This document shows, piece by piece, positions 12,170 through 26,200 of a stretch of 64,000 nucleotides of DNA. The position numbers and the translations under genes were made by a program. This stretch comes from Neelides folsomi (lineage: Eukaryota; Arthropoda; Collembola; Neelipleona; Neelidae). Where the stretch lies: positions 124,001 to 188,000 of the forward strand of contig JAQGBZ010000047.1 of assembly GCA_034687125.1 (NCBI GenBank), read 5' to 3'. The notes under the pieces were generated by a model. The model saw only the letters and a program-made list of their open reading frames with translations. It was not told the DNA's origin and ran no database searches. Numbering within the stretch: position 1 is the stretch's first letter; each line of letters opens with the position of its first letter.

Positions 12170-13619
12170 CTGTAAGGGCGGGTCACTTGAACCTTCACTC
12201 CACGTGGGTGATTTGGGGTGGTTTGGCGGATATTTGAAATGGGTTCGGATAATTCGGGGTTTGGGTGGTTTTTTGGCAATTATTTATTTGTGGTTATTAG
12301 CGACGATTCCACGACGCTTCCAGCCTCGATGGTTGACGAATACTGGACGCAATCAGAGAGGCGATCTACGTGGAAAAAGGTGGGGTGATTTTGGGCGAGC
12401 AGGGGGGAGGAAGTGACCATTTCATGCTCTGGATTTTCCTATTCATAATGTCCGGCCCTCTCCACTTCCGCTCCTTTGCATGATTCCAATCCAGAGAGTA
12501 ATGAGAGATGAACAATGGACCCCCGAAACGAGAATCGGAATATCTCCGAGGACTCGACGGAGGTTTCTAACTCCCCAAATATATCTCTTTTGTCAAATCC
12601 TCTTTCATATGTGTATATACATTACATACCATCATCATGTCCATGTATGATGTAAATGTACAGAGATGTACTTAACATTAATTATATATCACTAAATTTG
12701 TAAACAATATTTATTAAGTGTGTGCACATTTGAAAATATCGTAATATTTCTCATTTGACAATGTATGCAATGCATTAAGCTGGGAGTTGGGATCATTAGT
12801 TTAAATATTTCCACTTTCTTTAATTCAAAGGAAGAAAGTGAAGATTTTTCCTTTGGGCATTAAATCAACTTGACAGAGATGAAGATTTTTATAATTTTAT
12901 TTGAAAACTTCTGCTCATATGAAGGGAATGGAGATTTTTAATGAAGAGAGTCAAATGATTCAATAGTTAAAATGAACGTTAATGGAGAATAAACCAAGGG
13001 TGAATTTTGTTTGGGTGGGAAGTTGAGCTCTCTACTTGGGGGAACTTTCACTCAAAAATTCAATGTTGGAATTTCATCCTTTGATAAGGAATTAATCTCT
13101 TCATTCAAACCCCCGATCTAAGGTGAAAACTTTTCTGATTTCTCGTCCATTGACTCTTTACCCCCTCTTTGAAAAAATGTCTCCTGGTTCAGAAATATTA
13201 ACAAAATGGATTTCAATTTTCCAATAGCTTCATTTGATAATTACATTGTTCATAATATTCATCAATAATATCAAAAAAGTAATTTTACAAGCAACAGCAA
13301 TGATTCTGTCCAACTGTCCAGTCATGTTCATTTTTTCATTATTATTGGTTAGAGGAAATTCCAACAATTGATCCGTTACATACTTCAGAATGCCTCAATT
13401 GGTCATCAATCCACTGGGGAAAATATTTTGCAAATCATGGTGGAAATGGCTAAAAAAATAGATTACAATCCACATGTAAATTGGCGGATATTGGAAAGAT
13501 CTTTTGGTCATATTTTAGTGTATGAATCACCGTTATTCCAACCTCAGTTTTAAACAAGGTTTAAAACCTCTGTAAGTTTGATCCCAATTACTTTTGTTTG
13601 TCCTATTGTTGGCCAAGGG

Positions 13620-13759
13620 CTTCCCATCGAGCCGGGTGAATGGGGATTTTATTAATTGGGGGTGAACGGTCGCGGATAATGAGCGGCTGCCGGAACTGAC
13701 GATGAGTCCGAGTTGTTTTTTTTACTTCCACCCGGTCCATGCGCTTAGCCGCTGTTAAG
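13620..13759 (+). other. Probable 5' non-coding first exon of LDAH
   Basis: A GC-rich island in AT-rich surroundings ends in a near-ideal plus-strand donor (TTAAG|gtaagt, intron from 13760). The first good acceptor downstream is at 14851-14852 (tctcttcaacag), 57 bases before the LDAH start codon. The short frame at the island stops quickly, so it is best read as untranslated leader. The transcription start is unknown; the left boundary is approximate. Confidence 0.45.
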
Positions 13760-14070
13760 GTAAGTAGCCGATGAGATGTGCGTGTCGCTTCCTCTTCCCC
13801 TTATTTACTCATTTCCACGTCCCATTACCAGACACATTTAACCCCAAAGAGAATCAAAAATTTTTAACCACAGTCAGACCCAGACGACCACATGGAGTTT
13901 AACTACCATTATCTCTATCAATAGTTTAACCACCATTATTATACCTCTAGGACAATTCAAAATTGCTACAATCTAATCAAATTGGGAAAATGTTACATAT
14001 ACTTGTAAATACTATAATATAACATGTATGGTATAACTAATGTACATGAAAAGCCAAGTGAAATATACAG

Positions 14071-14174
14071 AGGGTGAAAAGAGAAAAAAAACGCTTTAAA
14101 AATTTGCCGCTATGAAGATTATGCATATTAATTAACATTAAGACCACCAGCGTTTTTTTTTCTCTTTTCAACCT
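14071..14174. repeat. Inverted repeat / hairpin, 25-26 bp arms
   Basis: The left arm 14071-14095 and right arm 14149-14174 are reverse complements except for one mismatch and one A/T indel. They share the core TGAAAAGAG plus an A-run and ACGCT. The spacer is 53 bp. It lies in the proposed first intron of LDAH. It could be a tiny MITE remnant or a structured RNA; no target-site duplication is clear. Confidence 0.6.
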
Positions 14175-14909
14175 TTACATATGTTACATATAAGATATTA
14201 GGTATGCAGATGTTTAGAGTCAAGAAATCCAAGATGAATATCAAATATGGAATTTAAGCTTATAAAGATTTATGTTTATTGCATTTCATATGAATCTCTA
14301 TGATTTCGTAGTTCTCCGTATATGAACATGTGTTATTGTACTTAATGTTATACTTATATTTAAGTATCTACTATACTACACATCTGTACATAAGTATATT
14401 TATAATACACATAAATAAATAAGTACATAGATATACTTTCGCGTATATTTAGTATATATAAGTATTCTTTTTGAGTAAAATGAGTGTCAGAAGTTTTGAA
14501 CAAATTTGCCACAATGATTGATGTATGAGGGAAAAGTGTTGATAAAGTTTTATGCGTGGATTGGAAATACTACTTAGGTAATATGTATAAGTATAAATAG
14601 TATATTTAATAGAAGACTATTTTACTAAATAAAATTTATGTTTCTTTCAAAGAGATGAAATTTATTTGGTCTCTTTGGTAACATTTAATAATTAAATATG
14701 CCAAAATCACGTGAGCGTATGGAAATGCATTGTTGAGCGATAGTTTTTATGATAGAGAGAAATGATTGAATCAATTAAAGGTTAAAGTCTCGAGATAAGC
14801 AGAGTTGAATCAATTCCTTCCAATCCACTCATTCTCTTTTTCTCTTCAACAGTCCAATTGGGAAGTTGAATCTCTCTCTCTTGCAAGTGACCAAATTGAT
14901 TGATTGAAG

Positions 14910-16240
14910 ATGGAAGAAGGCAAATATTCCGATCGGCTCATTCACGGACTTCCCACGAGCTTTCTCACCTATGGAAAAACCATCGACGACAATTTGATGG
15001 ACTGTAAATATCTTCTGCTCATGATACCAGGTGATTTTTTAATATTGTTAATTCTAAACTCATTTTTTCAATTTAAAGGTTCAAAAGACTATAAATCAAA
15101 TTAGTCATAATTGTTTGTTGATCATTTTTATAACATAGAATTGTATGTTGATCATTGGGAGCTTAATCATTAAAAATATTTTTAATCTAAAGGAATTGAA
15201 AGTTTATAATTATTGGAATTAATTATTGGATGGATGTTTGAAGGCAATCCGGGGCAGATCGAGGCGTATCGCGTGTTTTTGTCAGAGCTTTACCAAGATC
15301 TTCGATCTCAATTTCCACATCTCTCCATTCCGGTTTGGGGAATTACTCACGGAGGACATCAAGAAGGACAAACAAATGTGGCTGGTCCAAACCTCAAGGG
15401 TATTTTCCCCCTTTAAAATTAGTATTTAATTAACTTTGGATAAAAAATGTAATATATTAATAATTTTAAAAAAATGAGTCTTTCAATTATGAAATTTTAA
15501 AAATTGAGGCGAATGATAATGAATTTTTTTCAGAATTTCCCAACTTGTATGATCTCGAGGGCCAAATCGAACATAAAATGGAGTTTGTTCGTCAAATCTT
15601 GCCCCCTCATGCTAAAATCTTGCTTTTGGCTCATTCCATCGGTGCCAAGATGTCAATCGAGTTGGTGAAGAGAAACGAACGATTTGAAAAACAGCTCCTT
15701 CGCGGGTTTTTGCTTTTTCCGACCATAGAGCGAATGCGGGAAACTCCGAATGGGAAATCCCTCACACCGAAGCTGAGTCTCCAGCGGATCATCTTCCTCC
15801 TTCTGGCTCCCGTCTTCTGGATGCCTAAATTCCTCCATCGTCTTGTGCTTAAATGCATCTTGTGGCCTTCAGCACCCCCGCCATGCGTCCTCGACTCCGG
15901 CCTCAATCTGTTCAATAAAAACATCCTGGAACGGGTGTTGTGGTTGGCCAAGGCGGAAATGGACCAAGTGGTTGATCTGGACGTGGAGGGGATTGCAACC
16001 CACAAGAGCAAATTGTTCTTCTACTGCGGGACCGAAGACCATTGGGCTCCGCTCCACTACTTGGCTGACATGCTCCAGGTCTTGCCGACCCTTGAGTATG
16101 AAGTTTGCTCTCATGGGATCAACCACGCGTTCGTGATCGAGTCCTCGTCCCTCATGGCAAAAATCCTGAAACCCAAGTTGGCCCAAACCATCCATCAACA
16201 CCTGATCCCCCTTGGAAAGTTAATGGGAAGGGATGAATGA
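14910..16240 (+). CDS. LDAH: Lipid droplet-associated hydrolase (LDAH / C2orf43 family)
   Basis: Three coding exons: 14910-15030, 15244-15399 and 15534-16240, both introns phase 1. The product is 327 residues, close to the roughly 325 of human LDAH. The alpha/beta-hydrolase features are visible: an oxyanion-side motif MIPGNPGQIEAY near residue 38, the nucleophile elbow AHSIGA with Ser127, Asp261 in GTEDHWAP, and His290 in GINHAFV. A hydrophobic stretch after about residue 150 (ILFLLLAPVFW-like) is where the family associates with lipid droplets. Vertebrate and fly members sit on lipid droplets and affect sterol ester or triglyceride turnover; the substrate is debated. The start ATG at 14910 follows an acceptor at 14852. 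The gene stands alone between minus-strand genes. Confidence 0.93.
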
Positions 16241-16288
16241 ATTGATTCTCCCACAATGGTGGTCCTTGAGACGAGGGTGAAGCCATGT

Positions 16289-16294
16289 AATAAA
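16289..16294 (+). terminator. Polyadenylation signal of LDAH
   Basis: A canonical AATAAA lies 49 bases after the LDAH stop codon, implying a short 3' UTR. Confidence 0.65.
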
Positions 16295-19200
16295 ACCCAA
16301 TGCCAAATGGGCCATTGTTGGGCCTGGAACTACGCGATTGATTACACAAACAAAGAAACATTGTTTATTTACCCATCTTATTCATCTTTAGGAATTACAT
16401 GGCGGTGTACACAATGATTTAGGAAAATAACGAGACTCGGAGTCTCCATTACGCCCCATGTGTAGATTCCCAAATGAGCGTCCAAATCCACACCTCCACC
16501 TGCCTAGCTCCGAAGGCCCTGCTAATTAACGACTAACTTCTACAACTAACTTTAAATATTTAAAGTATTAACTCACCAATCCATCCACAATACTCACAAT
16601 CACCAATACACCTATGGGTAGGGATTTTATGAATTGACACAATCATAAAATGATTAATTAATAATAAAATCCCCGCTGTCACCTTCCACATCTTCTGAGG
16701 TGCAGACGAACATTTTATTTAATTTCCCACCACTATCTTTGAACCAAAAGATACTAAAACCTGCTCAAATATCATAAATGTTCGAATGTAATCCATGCAT
16801 GTGTATTTTACACAATTCGTTTCTTGTCGCACTTTGTACATAATTTCATCATTATGGAATCACTTCCGTAATAATTTAAACATGTCAATTAATTCAATAG
16901 CATTTGATGAAGGAACAATTTCTTAGAAATTACTCAAAAATTTTAACAAATCCATCAAACTCTTAAATTAGTTAAAACAATTTTAATTGTTTATAAATAA
17001 GTTAAATTAGTTCCTCAATACCCCTTAATTCGGTAAAGTACATTTAACACATTGGATGTCGACTACTTAAATATTTATATAAGCTATTCCTTATAAACTT
17101 ATGCTTTCTCTTACATTTATTTATAGGGCTATTTCCTTATACTTGAGGGCATGTTATTATATTTATAGGTATTTATATATACTATAATATATAATGTTGT
17201 ATATTACATATATTTATGCTAATTACACATGTTATATAGTGTATGAATATATTTTACTTGAGTTCAGGTTCACAAATTCGTTCATCATGTTTTATCTTTA
17301 CCAAATACTTTTAGAATCCACTCGTGAAGGAATTCCTATTTGAGAAATTTTTCTTAATTATTTAAAATTTAAATAATTGAATTATAAAAACATCTTTTTT
17401 ATTATAAATTACACAAGGAGTAGAATACTTTTATTGAATTGATTGCATTTTGTAGAGGTACGTTCTATTTGCCTTAATTTACTTATTCGGTGTAATAAAA
17501 TATCTACCTTATTCTTAGTTATTTCATATATTATTTAATAATTAACCACAACGGCTTAATTTCATATAATCTTCATTACGCGGTTTCACATCATGTTAAT
17601 ACTCAAATGGCTCATAGCAATTACCTCCGGTTTTTAACCACATTTGAATGGCGGAGTTAAATTGAAATCTGAGTGTTGATCAAATTTTCTATCTAAAAAC
17701 ACATTGGCCGCATTTAATTTTATGAGTTTCTCCAGTTACCTCTGGTTAGTTACCTCTCATTACTCTTCTAAGCTAATTAACCAAGGGGTAAATGTATAGT
17801 CATTTCTCATTTGGCACAATTTCGAAATTTGAACATTTTAGCATTAGGTATGTGCATGCACCGGATGACTCAACACAGAAGTTGAATAAAGGTTGTGAAA
17901 GTGATACCAGGTATGTTAAGGTTAGGCATCTTGTAGGAATTTCCAATTTGATCAAAAGTTCTAGGAAAGTAATTTACCAAGTTTTTGATTCACTTTACCA
18001 TTAGACATTATTAAGTAATTAGATATCTTAATGTGGTTCTTAATTATCTCCATTGAATCCTCTTGTTTATTGACCCTATGGATTGAGGATTTTTCAAATC
18101 CTCTTTTTACTTTTTTTACCAACCAGTCAATTCTCGTATCTCTCCTAAAAATGCAGTTCGAGTTGCACTCAAGCATTTCATTAAAATATATCCTATATAA
18201 ATACATACAAGTAGATTGTACCTACTTATATATATATATAAACTATTCCTCCACACTTAATATTCATTTATTTCTCTCATTAGGTTGACCTTGATTAGCT
18301 TAAAGGGGTTTAATTATCCACTCTTATAACAATAATTTAATTTAAATTTAAATTTATTACTATTCAATAATTCTATTTACTTAAGAATGTGTATAATATG
18401 TAATTTAAATTACTATTTAATATACATAGTATGTTACTATCAGTATATGTATAAGTGCCTCATCGGATAAAAAGCAATTAATGTGATTGGAAATCTAAAA
18501 CTCACTTATTGCTCATTCTCTCCGGTTTCTTATTTGTAATTGTTTGACTCCAAACCATGTGGGGATTTTAAATATTTACAAATTTTGATTGAAAGGAATG
18601 AAAATGGGAATTATGGGAGGAATCGGAGTTGAGTTGATGAGGGACGGACAAATTGGTTAGTTTCTTATAAAGAGATCTCTGTAATATTTATGATCTGACT
18701 TTCTATTCCTAATATTTATAATCATCAATCACAACTTGGATATTACACAACGCTCCGAATGGGACTTCTAATCATTTCTACATGGGTAAATTGGCTAACC
18801 ACAAGTTTGATTTAATTCAGTTATTTCTTCCCTGGCTGACCAAACGCTGCCTCAATTCCATCCATCATTTACACTTGTCATCTCCATGAGATGCGGTTTG
18901 GAAAATAAAAAATATATTTTTTTATAATTTCATCCCATTAAATATCAATTATTAATTACAATTAAAATTACAGTTTTGAGAAATATACAAATGAGGGTTG
19001 AGGGGAATTGTAAACTTAATTTTAAATTTTTCCCATTTTCCACGCTCCAAATTGAATGAGAGGAAACGGTTATTTAAAATAACTTATTTTCACTTATTTA
19101 ACTATTTTTTAAAAACATCGCAAGTTGCAGTTGACTAATAACTTCTAAGCAAGACTAATTATTATTTGCCTGTGTCGCTTTTAGGTATCTAAAAAATCCT

Positions 19201-20273
19201 TACATGTAATACATATACTAGATTATTATACTTACTCATGTTTCTCCGCTATAATTACCCTTCAAGTTTTCCATTACATTAAATGTTTAATCCATCTAAC
19301 CTTCATAATACAATAATTCTTATTTGATTTAAATAGGCAGAACGAATGCCACGGCTAATTCTTTTAATTTAATTAAAGCCGATATTTAACCCTTAAAACT
19401 CTTATCAATTTTCATCATTGGCCTATTTTAAAAGCTTGTTGTGCAATTACAAGATAAGTCCAGACTTATATAATATTCATATTTATCATTCCACTTGAAT
19501 ATAGAATATATATATACATTTCAATCAATACCTCTAGACAAGACTACTTATTGGTATAAGCATTATCTTTTATTGCATCAAGCAAATTATAACCACCCTG
19601 CGTTAATTAAACGCTTATTGAATATTTCATATTTTAATATCTACATAATGATAATATGAGTAATAGTATCCTGTACTAACTTCAAGTATTTATATCAGTA
19701 CCTACATGCGTAAGTCATGTGTATTCATCTAGGTACACATGTAAGTACATAATTATACGTTTAAATGGTAATTAAATTGGTTATCTTTTTGCAATTGCAA
19801 TAGATAATAGCCAATGCAAATACTAAGTTCTTAAAGCTTTTATATCTACATACATGTGTAGGTACTCTCATATAAGAATTAGTTAATACATTGTGATCAC
19901 TAATCCAAAATCTTTATATTCCACAATAATAGCTCGAATATGTACCATTTTAACAGTTTCGTCTCACGAGTCATTCACATGATGTTGAACAATGGCGGAA
20001 AGTTGGTGAAGTTTGGATGATGATTCAAATGGGAGCGAACAAGTTTTGGGTGTATATTTAAGTACAATAGGTCTACTGCATCAAGGTGTTTCCTTGAGTG
20101 GTGTTGAAGGATGGGGGTTTTGGAATGATGAGATTCCTCATGGGGGTTCTCATCTGGATGTCTGAGGTGTGTTAGCATTTGAGATGCTTACTATTGATTA
20201 TTTCAGCCTCCTTCCATCGAGTCGGACCGAGACGCCCGAGTCCGGAATGTGGGAATAATTATGAACCAATTTC
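16295..20273. other. Gene-poor intergenic region between LDAH and SLC4A11
   Basis: AT-rich sequence with many short runs of TATA/GTATA-type palindromic tetramers and no convincing exon on either strand. The last few hundred bases before 20274 are probably the SLC4A11 3' UTR; I did not find a clear AATAAA for it. A 67-codon minus-strand open frame at 19975-20178 is His/Pro/Asn-rich with no splice context and is not annotated as coding. Confidence 0.5.
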
Positions 20274-23200
20274 TCACTGGTGCTCCCCGTCCAACGCGTC
20301 CAAATACTTTTGTTCCACAAACAGCGGAACCACCTTGTGTCTGAAAACAAAAAATAAATTGATCCTTAAGAGGAAATAAAACTTCCCAAGAAGAGGGAAA
20401 ATAAAACCCCAAGAGGGGAAATTGAATTGGGGCAAAGAAGTATGTGAGGGGATTTGGGTCCTTTTACCGTATAGGAAGCAGGAGGAACAAAGTAATGGGG
20501 AAAATCATCTTGACGTAGGCGATGGGGAAGAAGCCGACGAAGCACATGGCAGTCAACTGCATCACCTGACTAGCCGTAAATTGATGAATCTTCCGCTGTG
20601 GAACCCGCCGGATGTAATGGTTCGGTGGGTAGGCCGCCTTTAACATTTAAAACATTCCCATTTAAACAACCAATTAAACATTATTTAAATATCCCTTAAA
20701 TTGAACCCCAAACTCCTGGTTTTATTAAACTCGTTTTGAATCTCAATTATATACATATAAGTATTTCATAATAATTAAGCCACAATAATTCCTCAGGTAA
20801 TTCGTTCTTACCTGTTCCATGAAGAGGAGTGTGATCCTTTCGAACATTTGATTCCCGTTGAGTGCCGTAACTGCCATGTAAAGGAAGAGGCCGTCGAGAA
20901 CGGCGATCGGTATGTGTTTCAACGGGTAGGGCAGAAGGAAGATGGAGAGTCCGATCAGAATGTGGGAAAAGATACCCGTCAAACGCGTCTCCCGAACTCG
21001 CACAATTCTTAAGGAAATTAAAAAGTTGTGAAAACTTTCACAAAACTTTTCTCCTTCAATATTATTCAAAATTGATGATTATATATAAAAATATTTTCGA
21101 GTCATTTGTCCATAAGGAAAATGTTGAGATTCATAATTGAATAAGAAAACTATGATGTAATTGGTTAAATAAACCTACTAATACTTAAAATTAAAATACT
21201 TGTCTACTCCAATGAAGTGGAATTGGAAGCAGAGCAATTAAATGGGCATTAAATATTAAATCCTATTTACTTTCTAGTCAATATTTATAAAGGTTTTTGA
21301 GTAAATTCGCCAAGCATGCGAATTCTTTTTAACTGTGAATCTTTGAGGAGGACCGTGAAAGAGAATCTCATTAAAACCTCTTTTGTGGTCCCAAGTCGAC
21401 CCCAGAGCCTTGTGGGGGAGAAATGGTGAATAAATAATGAAAATCTCCGAGTTCCTTCCTCCACGGGCCATTGGGAATGTTGGTCATAAGAAGTGAAATG
21501 ATAAGTTTGATAAGCGGTGAGGAATTAGGGGAGGGAAGGTCGGGCATTTTGTGTAATCTCCCCGGCTTTGTCCCTCACTTAATGACTCAACTTTTCTTTA
21601 ACTAATACTCTTGTAACTATGATATCTAATATGTACAATACATGTCTCGTATCAATACCTATATATAATATTTAATAAACATGGTTCTTATTACATTTCG
21701 TAGACGTGGCCTTGGTCGACTCTTTCTTCCACGTCAGCCAGGCTCCGCATATGGAGCGGGGAGTGCGGGAGCGTCGCGTGCATCCAAGGCATCGTGAACA
21801 TCGATAACCCGGCGTTGATCAAAGCGACAATAAGGAGATCCCAATGGTAGGCTGGCCCTTTCTTCAGCCTGTTAAAATTATAGTTCACGTCAACTACTTA
21901 ATTAATAATTACATTACTATGTTTAGCTCAATAGCCGCTTTTAGTACATTATATTTAGCACATGTCGCAATATTAAATACAAGATTTCGAATATTTATCA
22001 TATTTAGCATATATTGAAATGTGGTAAGTCGTTGTATTTAGTATGAGGTTTCTTTTTTGATATCTTGGTGAACTTATACTCGAGTATAAGTTCAAGATGG
22101 TAAATATATACTTGAGGTTAAGTTTGAAGTGGATAAGTTGTAAAGTTTTATCCTTACTTGTTACATGGATTGTTGACCATCGCACTTGTTATATTTTGAT
22201 CCATGAAGATGAGGAGCGAAAGAGAAAAGCCGAGTCCGATGGAGCAGAAAATGGCAGTCCAAGAAAGCTTCTGCATGCTGGCAATTTGAAAAATTGTATG
22301 GTCGTCATATCTGAACCGCTCAACTGTTAAGACACAAAAATTCCGTCAACAAAGCACTTTACGACTTGCCTATTTCCTTATTTATTTCCTCGTATTTACG
22401 TGTACAACATATTATCCCGCTTTCATTCTCTTTTCATTTTCATTTCTTTTTTATCCTTTATGGACCAACTTACGCGTCACAGCTTGGAAAAGGTATGAGC
22501 CAATGACGCTGAGCGTCAACACTGCAACCGGGAGCGAATAATCGGCCAATGCCTCGCGCTTACTTGCTTGCAAATACGGCCTGTAAAATGATGAAGGTAT
22601 GAGACCTGTAGCTCGGACATTTATTTATTTATATTTCATCTCTTCATCGGACGTGGGAAAAACCAATTACGTTTTATTGAAGTTGTAAAGTGAAACACCG
22701 AGCCAGAGAGTTCCCAACATGAGGAATAAAAAGAGAATGGAGGAGTCGCGCTCGCATGGACCGTACGCCGGGTCCCAAAATGACGAGTTGGCCAACGTCC
22801 CAGTTTTCCCCATATTGGCAAGCCAAGTGACTGGAGGAGACTCACAATTAATAAAAACAAATGACCAATTGACTCAATTCTTACCTGGATCTGTTTGATT
22901 CATCGCGCTCGTCATGCTTTTATCCAAATCAAAAGCTTTACAATTTGGGTTGTTGTAATTGTCCTGAAAGTCTGGAAATGATGATGGATGAGGATTAGAA
23001 TCCGAGATTGGGTGATAATTAAATATCATTGTGGTGTGGAGAATTGAATGTTAAATAACTTTAAATGACTTGCGAAAATGAAACCACGAACAATTGATCA
23101 TGGTTCAAGTCCAAGGATGGTAAAATATACATGGTTCAAGTCAATGAAATAATAAATATAAAAATATCAAATAAGCAATCATTAACATTAAGGTTTAAAT

Positions 23201-26200
23201 AAAAAATTAATTATATAAAATATTTAAAAGAAATTCCTTACTTTTGATTGTATCTCTCAGAGCGTCAACGGAGAAAGCGATGGAGATGAAAAGAGCAAAT
23301 ATTTCTTCTGTTGACCTTGTGGACCATCGCATGAGCCGGGAAACGTCTAGGAAAGCGTAGAGAGCCGTGAAGAGCGAACTCCAAAGCCCCACACAGCAAT
23401 ACAAGGCTTCAAAGTCAACCTCAAAGTCTTCGGCCAGAGCGTAAACAACTAATTATGGGAAATAAGAAAATAATTAATCTAAAATTCAAAGAGTTTTAGT
23501 TCCTGTCCATTAGTTAAAAAGTTAAAATGGCCTTATGCATGATTTAGATGTGTATTTGAATTTGGATGAAGTGGGTAGATAATTATTTAATTTGTTATTA
23601 AGACATTGAAGGCATTGATGAGTCATTTGAAGAAATTAAGGTCACTTACTTTTGACAAAGAGACAAAGAGGTGCCGTGGTGAGAAGGATGTTAAGCGGCT
23701 GACCGGAGAGAACGACGTAAACGAGCTCGCCGAGTGTTTGCCCCACAATCACCTTCTTCACATCTGGGAAGGAGAAAGGGTCATTTGAGGTCATTTATGC
23801 ATTTGAACCCTCACCGATGATTCCCTGTGTGGTGTGATCGTTGAGGACTCCGAAGGCAATGGACGGAAGGATACAAGCAAAGTAGAGGAAAAACGTCGTG
23901 GAGATTGTCTTCTGAATTGTCTTGTAGCCGACCACTCCATCCCGATAATCAGAGATGTAATGGGGGAGCCGTCGCTTTAAATCTTCTTTGATCCCCGTTC
24001 CAAAGCTGAACCAATTCTCCTTCTGCAACCACCAAACCCAATGAACCCAACGACCTCGAAATAGCCATGAAAGGAACACTAAATTATGCCAATGGGAATT
24101 TACGCGCTGAGTGCCGGTTTGAATCGGCGGTTCCCCTGACGGCGGCTCGGGGGCAGTTTGCTGTTGCGAGAGATCCTGAGCTTGTTTGAGGATCAGTCGC
24201 TTAAACTCTTCCTCTGTTTGGGTCTCGAGTAGCGATTGGCGAAATTCCATGTCGCAAAAAATGGTGGAAAAAGTCCGACCTGTCTCAAGAGCATTTTTTG
24301 TCCCTTTCTGGATGTCAAAAGGGCCAAAAAGGAAATTAATATTTTGCCAATTATAATATAGTAGTATAGGTATATGGAAATATGGATCCATATTAATTTA
24401 TGAGAAAATGGACGTTTTGTAAAAGTAGCGGGTTTTAAGGACTTTCGCAATGTTTAGGATTTAGGCTGGTTTTATGGATTGGTTAGGTTATTGTGAGGTT
24501 TTTATTAATTAATTTTTAAATTTTGCATAAATAATTACATACCTCCTTGCTCGGACAGAGGACGAGTATGAAAAGCCGAACCTCGTGGCTCGTCCGTCCA
24601 AAATTTGCAGGGTGTTTGAGTCTGGCAATGGCGACGTGACGTCTCTGGAGCGACGGCAGGTTGCAGCTGGAAAACCATTTTTATTATTACCCAACTCGTT
24701 ACGTAGAAATTTAAAAATAATGAGGGCTCATTTCTCACATGGCACAAATCCAAGACTGGTCGTAGTCGAAGGAGACGCCTTCGCTCCCCGTCGTCCCTTG
24801 TATTGTCCGCGCCAAGAGATGAACTGCTCAATAAATTACGCCTTTGTACTTTTCACAAATAATTTTCTTCCTTGGGGAAAAAACTCACCCAGAGAAAGTG
24901 TTCCTAATAAATAAAACCTTGGAATGAAATCCCTAAATTCCCTCCGCTTCTTGTCAAATCATTATTTCCCAAATTCCAAGTTAAGTAATAATGGGGATTA
25001 ATTGATTTACACATCTATACAGCTTGTAGTGATTTAATGAGGTGAAATTAATGGAAGTGAACGCCCAGGGATCCTTGGGGATCTTAATGGCCGAAACAAC
25101 CCAAAATGTCTCCAATGTTGTGTTTGGGCCAAAGTTGGGGAAAAGTTGGTCTGTGCAGGTGAGAGATGTTCTCAAGGAGAGGTGAATGATTAATTCGGAG
25201 CTCTTAATTAATTAAAGAAATTAAAAGTAAAGGAATTTATTCCGGATAGAAGAGACTTTTAATTTCTCCAACTTTCCCGACTCTCGAGATTGAATGAACA
25301 AAGTTTCCCAAGGACTTTTCTCCAAACTCCCCCAAACATTCCAAATATTCGCCAGATGAGGGGTTGGGAAGATCACAACTTTTTATTTCCTTTTTTCCAA
25401 CAGGGTTCAAGGTGAATTTCTCTCATGTTAATTAATCATCCCAAATGGTAATCATATTCCACCTCGACTTTGCTAAATTAGAAAGGAGAAAACAATGGGA
25501 AGTTCAACCAAAGTCAGTTCATCATCTTCAAAATCCATTTTTTCTCAAATACAAACCTGTATTTACCGGGTTGGATTCACCTTGGTTAGAACTTTTAAAA
25601 TGGTTTCGGAACAACAGCCGTCTTGAATTGAATATTGACCTGGCGAATGGCCAAAGGTCTTTTTCGGTAATGTGGAATAAAAGTATTATTGCAGATTTGG
25701 AAAACTTTTAAAGTTTCTCCAATGGGACGACAAGGGAAAGTCTCAAAAGTTCTTTGAATGGAATTCTTTCGCCCGTGGGAGGAAAAACTCTTCAAAAACA
25801 TTCTTAAATAATATTATTATATATACTATAGTATACTGTATATAAAGTATACTATAATATATATTGTATAATATGTATGTACATATTATACATATAAGTA
25901 AGTACATTATTAAATATCTAGTAGTAATATATAATCTACGTACATAATAATTAATCATTTTACTTAACATGACTCATATTCTACATGTTTTGTAAGATGT
26001 AATAACATAGTATATTAGCATATTAATGCTGTATGTAATGTACCATATTTCAGAACATGTGTATATGATATGCGATATGTATTTGTATGTGTGGGTGTTT
26101 ATGTGTAGGTAATTAAGGAATATGAATGAATGCACATGGGTGGCTATTAGCCTGATTTAATATTGAATTTAATAGGGATGTAAAAGTGGAGGATTAGAAT

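Larger units (their letters stand above)
9845..13619. other. Intergenic region between the PAN-ZP gene and LDAH
   Basis: Mostly AT-rich DNA with short open frames that have no coding character. Two segments stand out on the minus strand and have separate notes: an exon-like block at 12076-12169 and an acceptor-preceded reading near 11456-11533. As they lie upstream of the PAN-ZP start codon on the same strand, they could be its untranslated leader exons. A 28-bp AT palindrome lies at 11153-11180. No RNA gene was recognised. Confidence 0.4.

Noticed and set aside
13691-13725. CTGACGATGAGTCC, reminiscent of a hammerhead ribozyme core
   Set aside because: The CUGAUGA core is interrupted and the required GAAA segment and closing helices are absent.
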